Of a stretch of 64,000 nucleotides of DNA, positions 63,053 through 64,000 are shown piece after piece; the first letter of the stretch is position 1; each line of letters starts with the position of its first letter. The stretch comes from AWTP1-9 sp035703165 (lineage in GTDB: Bacteria; Bacteroidota; Bacteroidia; Chitinophagales; Chitinophagaceae). The stretch is taken from the NCBI GenBank assembly GCA_035703165.1, contig DASSYR010000049.1, positions 1 through 64,000 on the forward strand. The letters run 5' to 3'. The position numbers and the translations under genes were made by a program. The notes below the pieces were generated by a model. That model made no database searches. It was given only the letters and a program-made list of their open reading frames with translations, and was not told the DNA's origin.

Positions 63053-63754
63053 CTAAGTACCTGTAGAAACTTTTACCGGTCTTAAATAATGCAACGGTTC
63101 TTTTTCAATAATAAAGCTTAATACCTCAAATAAATTAGCACCTTGATGATTATACCGAAATTCTGTTTCTTTTACATGTAAAAACAAAGTATGGCCACTT
63201 AATCCCCGGAACTTCACGATTCGTGACTTCAACAAATCCCAAAAGAAAACAACGTCGTCTGATTGCTGTGATTCCTTAATGCCCATGTTATAAACAACCG
63301 GATAAAGACGATAATTGGTAAAATCGGCTATTGCCATATATCTTCTCAAAACCTCATGGAGTGCTTCCTCTGCAAGCCCATCGGTTTTCCCTTTAGCCCA
63401 GTTTATTATTTCCTTCGCATCCGGATGCATAATTATATCAGTAGCAATTTTACCCTCTCTTTTGTAAATACCAAATAGTGGCTTGGATTGGTTTACTTCA
63501 TTTTGCAAAGAAACATGTGGCCTATTAAAAACAGCTAAAGAAGCCGGTGCAGAGTTATAATTGTCCACAATTTTTTTATCACTATAATTAGCAATATGTG
63601 TTCGTATTAACTTTAGATAATTGTTTACCGTTACCCGACTTATATTGATGATATCAGCAATTTGCGTTGCAGTCAAATCTTCACAAAAAAGTTTTAGAAG
63701 TTCCCGAAACTTATATTCGGAAAGATGAGCGCCTTTTAAGTACTTGTTTTTCAT
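63053..63754 (-). CDS. IS1595-family transposase-like protein lacking a recognisable catalytic core, possibly domesticated
   Basis: The 233-residue ORF is uninterrupted. The N terminus (SEYKFRELLKLFCEDLTATQ, ADIINISRVTVNNYLKLIR) is the helix-turn-helix of IS1595 transposases. The segment LFGIYKREGKIATDII matches the FGxxKRxGK strand, and FFWDLLKSRIVKFRGLSGHT with FLHVKETEFRYNH matches the C-terminal block. The EVDESYFG segment with the first catalytic Asp, and the basic GKRGRG stretch, are not found between them, and the HxNxxESFW block reads DDVVFFW. No terminal repeats are visible. It may be a DNA-binding derivative or a decaying element. Confidence 0.62.
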   Translation of the reverse strand: MKNKYLKGAHLSEYKFRELLKLFCEDLTATQIADIINISRVTVNNYLKLIRTHIANYSDKKIVDNYNSAPASLAVFNRPHVSLQNEVNQSKPLFGIYKREGKIATDIIMHPDAKEIINWAKGKTDGLAEEALHEVLRRYMAIADFTNYRLYPVVYNMGIKESQQSDDVVFFWDLLKSRIVKFRGLSGHTLFLHVKETEFRYNHQGANLFEVLSFIIEKEPLHYLRPVKVSTGT

Positions 63755-64000
63755 CCGGGTTTTTTAGGTTAAGACTAAAGAGTGATGTAAAAAAAACAAT
63801 CTTAATTTAATACGGGAGTTAAAAATTATAAGCGGTAATTGTATAGGATAATCGTACTATTCAGGATTATTTGCTAAATCCATATAAGTAATTAAATAAC
63901 TGTGTAGAATGCGTTCTAAATTAGAACGACATTAAATAAGATAAAACAGAGATTACTTTTTCAGTGGTTGGCAGCATCGCTTGTTCCAACGCCATGTTCA
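63755..64000. other. intergenic end of window, no gene seen
   Basis: The stretch holds a perfect palindrome at 63912-63928 and AT-rich sequence. Minus-strand codons enter from the right edge, but the frame is too short to identify. Confidence 0.4.
63912..63928. promoter_or_regulatory. perfect 17-bp palindrome upstream of the IS1595-like gene
   Basis: CGTTCTAA-A-TTAGAACG is perfectly symmetric with 8-bp arms, about 160 bases upstream of the ORF start. It is a candidate operator; no T-run follows, so a terminator is unlikely. Confidence 0.5.

Noticed and set aside
63950..63993. Minus-strand fragment beginning with ATG near the right edge
   Set aside because: It runs only 24 codons to a stop in one frame and 12 in another; nothing recognisable.

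Overview
The window looks like chromosome from a Bacteroidota bacterium, most likely close to Chitinophagaceae; the family-level guess is inference. The signs are low GC by eye, a type IX secretion pair (PorU with a PorV/PorQ-like barrel), Bacteroidota-type promoters (TTTG, about 20 bp, TAnnTTTG), an efp-accB-accC cluster, and few Shine-Dalgarno sequences apart from a very strong one on rpsU. No rRNA, CRISPR array or prophage was seen.

Layout. 1-1.6 kb: 3' end of an alpha-glucan phosphorylase and a Ca2+/cation antiporter. 2-7.3 kb (minus strand): a translation block of rpsU, a XerC-type recombinase, hpf, tRNA-Thr/Tyr/Gly/Thr, tuf, tRNA-Trp, secE and nusG. 7.3-12.9 kb: riboflavin synthase, two tandem GT2 glycosyltransferases, a methyltransferase and a YfhO-like membrane protein. 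12.9-21.7 kb: hscA, an 0.8 kb AT-rich gap, porU and the porV-like gene. 21.9-27.1 kb: tyrS, tRNA-Gln, a thioredoxin-fold protein, a racemase, an AraC regulator and a CPBP protease. 27.2-36.7 kb: nucleotide-sugar genes (rmlD, rmlC, rmlB, two UDP-sugar dehydrogenases, UDP-glucuronate decarboxylase, a DegT aminotransferase), then waaA and a conserved unknown. 36.8-41.2 kb: tdk, ccmB, ccmC, a CcmD-like gene, glutamate dehydrogenase and a DUF1543 protein. 41.3-46.9 kb: accC, accB, efp, a BlaR1/BlaI-type pair and a thioredoxin-like protein.

47.1-57.1 kb is the most distinctive region: ten consecutive plus-strand genes that together make a nitrite-to-N2O module. They are an Rrf2 (NsrR-like) regulator, norC, norB, an AniA-type copper nitrite reductase lipoprotein with a C-terminal cytochrome c domain, a NirV-like protein of the formylglycine-generating-enzyme fold, a SCO copper chaperone, a beta-barrel porin, a Ric/ScdA iron-sulfur repair protein, norQ and norD. 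Two related palindromes, one upstream of the regulator and one upstream of norC, suggest a dedicated operator. No nitrous-oxide reductase is present. The ccmB/C/D genes at 37-39 kb belong to the pathway that would mature NorC and the NirK cytochrome domain.

57.2-64 kb: malate dehydrogenase, a divergent PlsC-like acyltransferase, a HAD phosphatase, a sodium/sugar symporter with galactokinase, tRNA-Met, and an intact ORF resembling an IS1595-family transposase that lacks recognisable catalytic residues.

Coordinates of genes follow complete open frames; where I preferred an internal start, the entry says why. Family assignments are from recognised motifs, not database searches.
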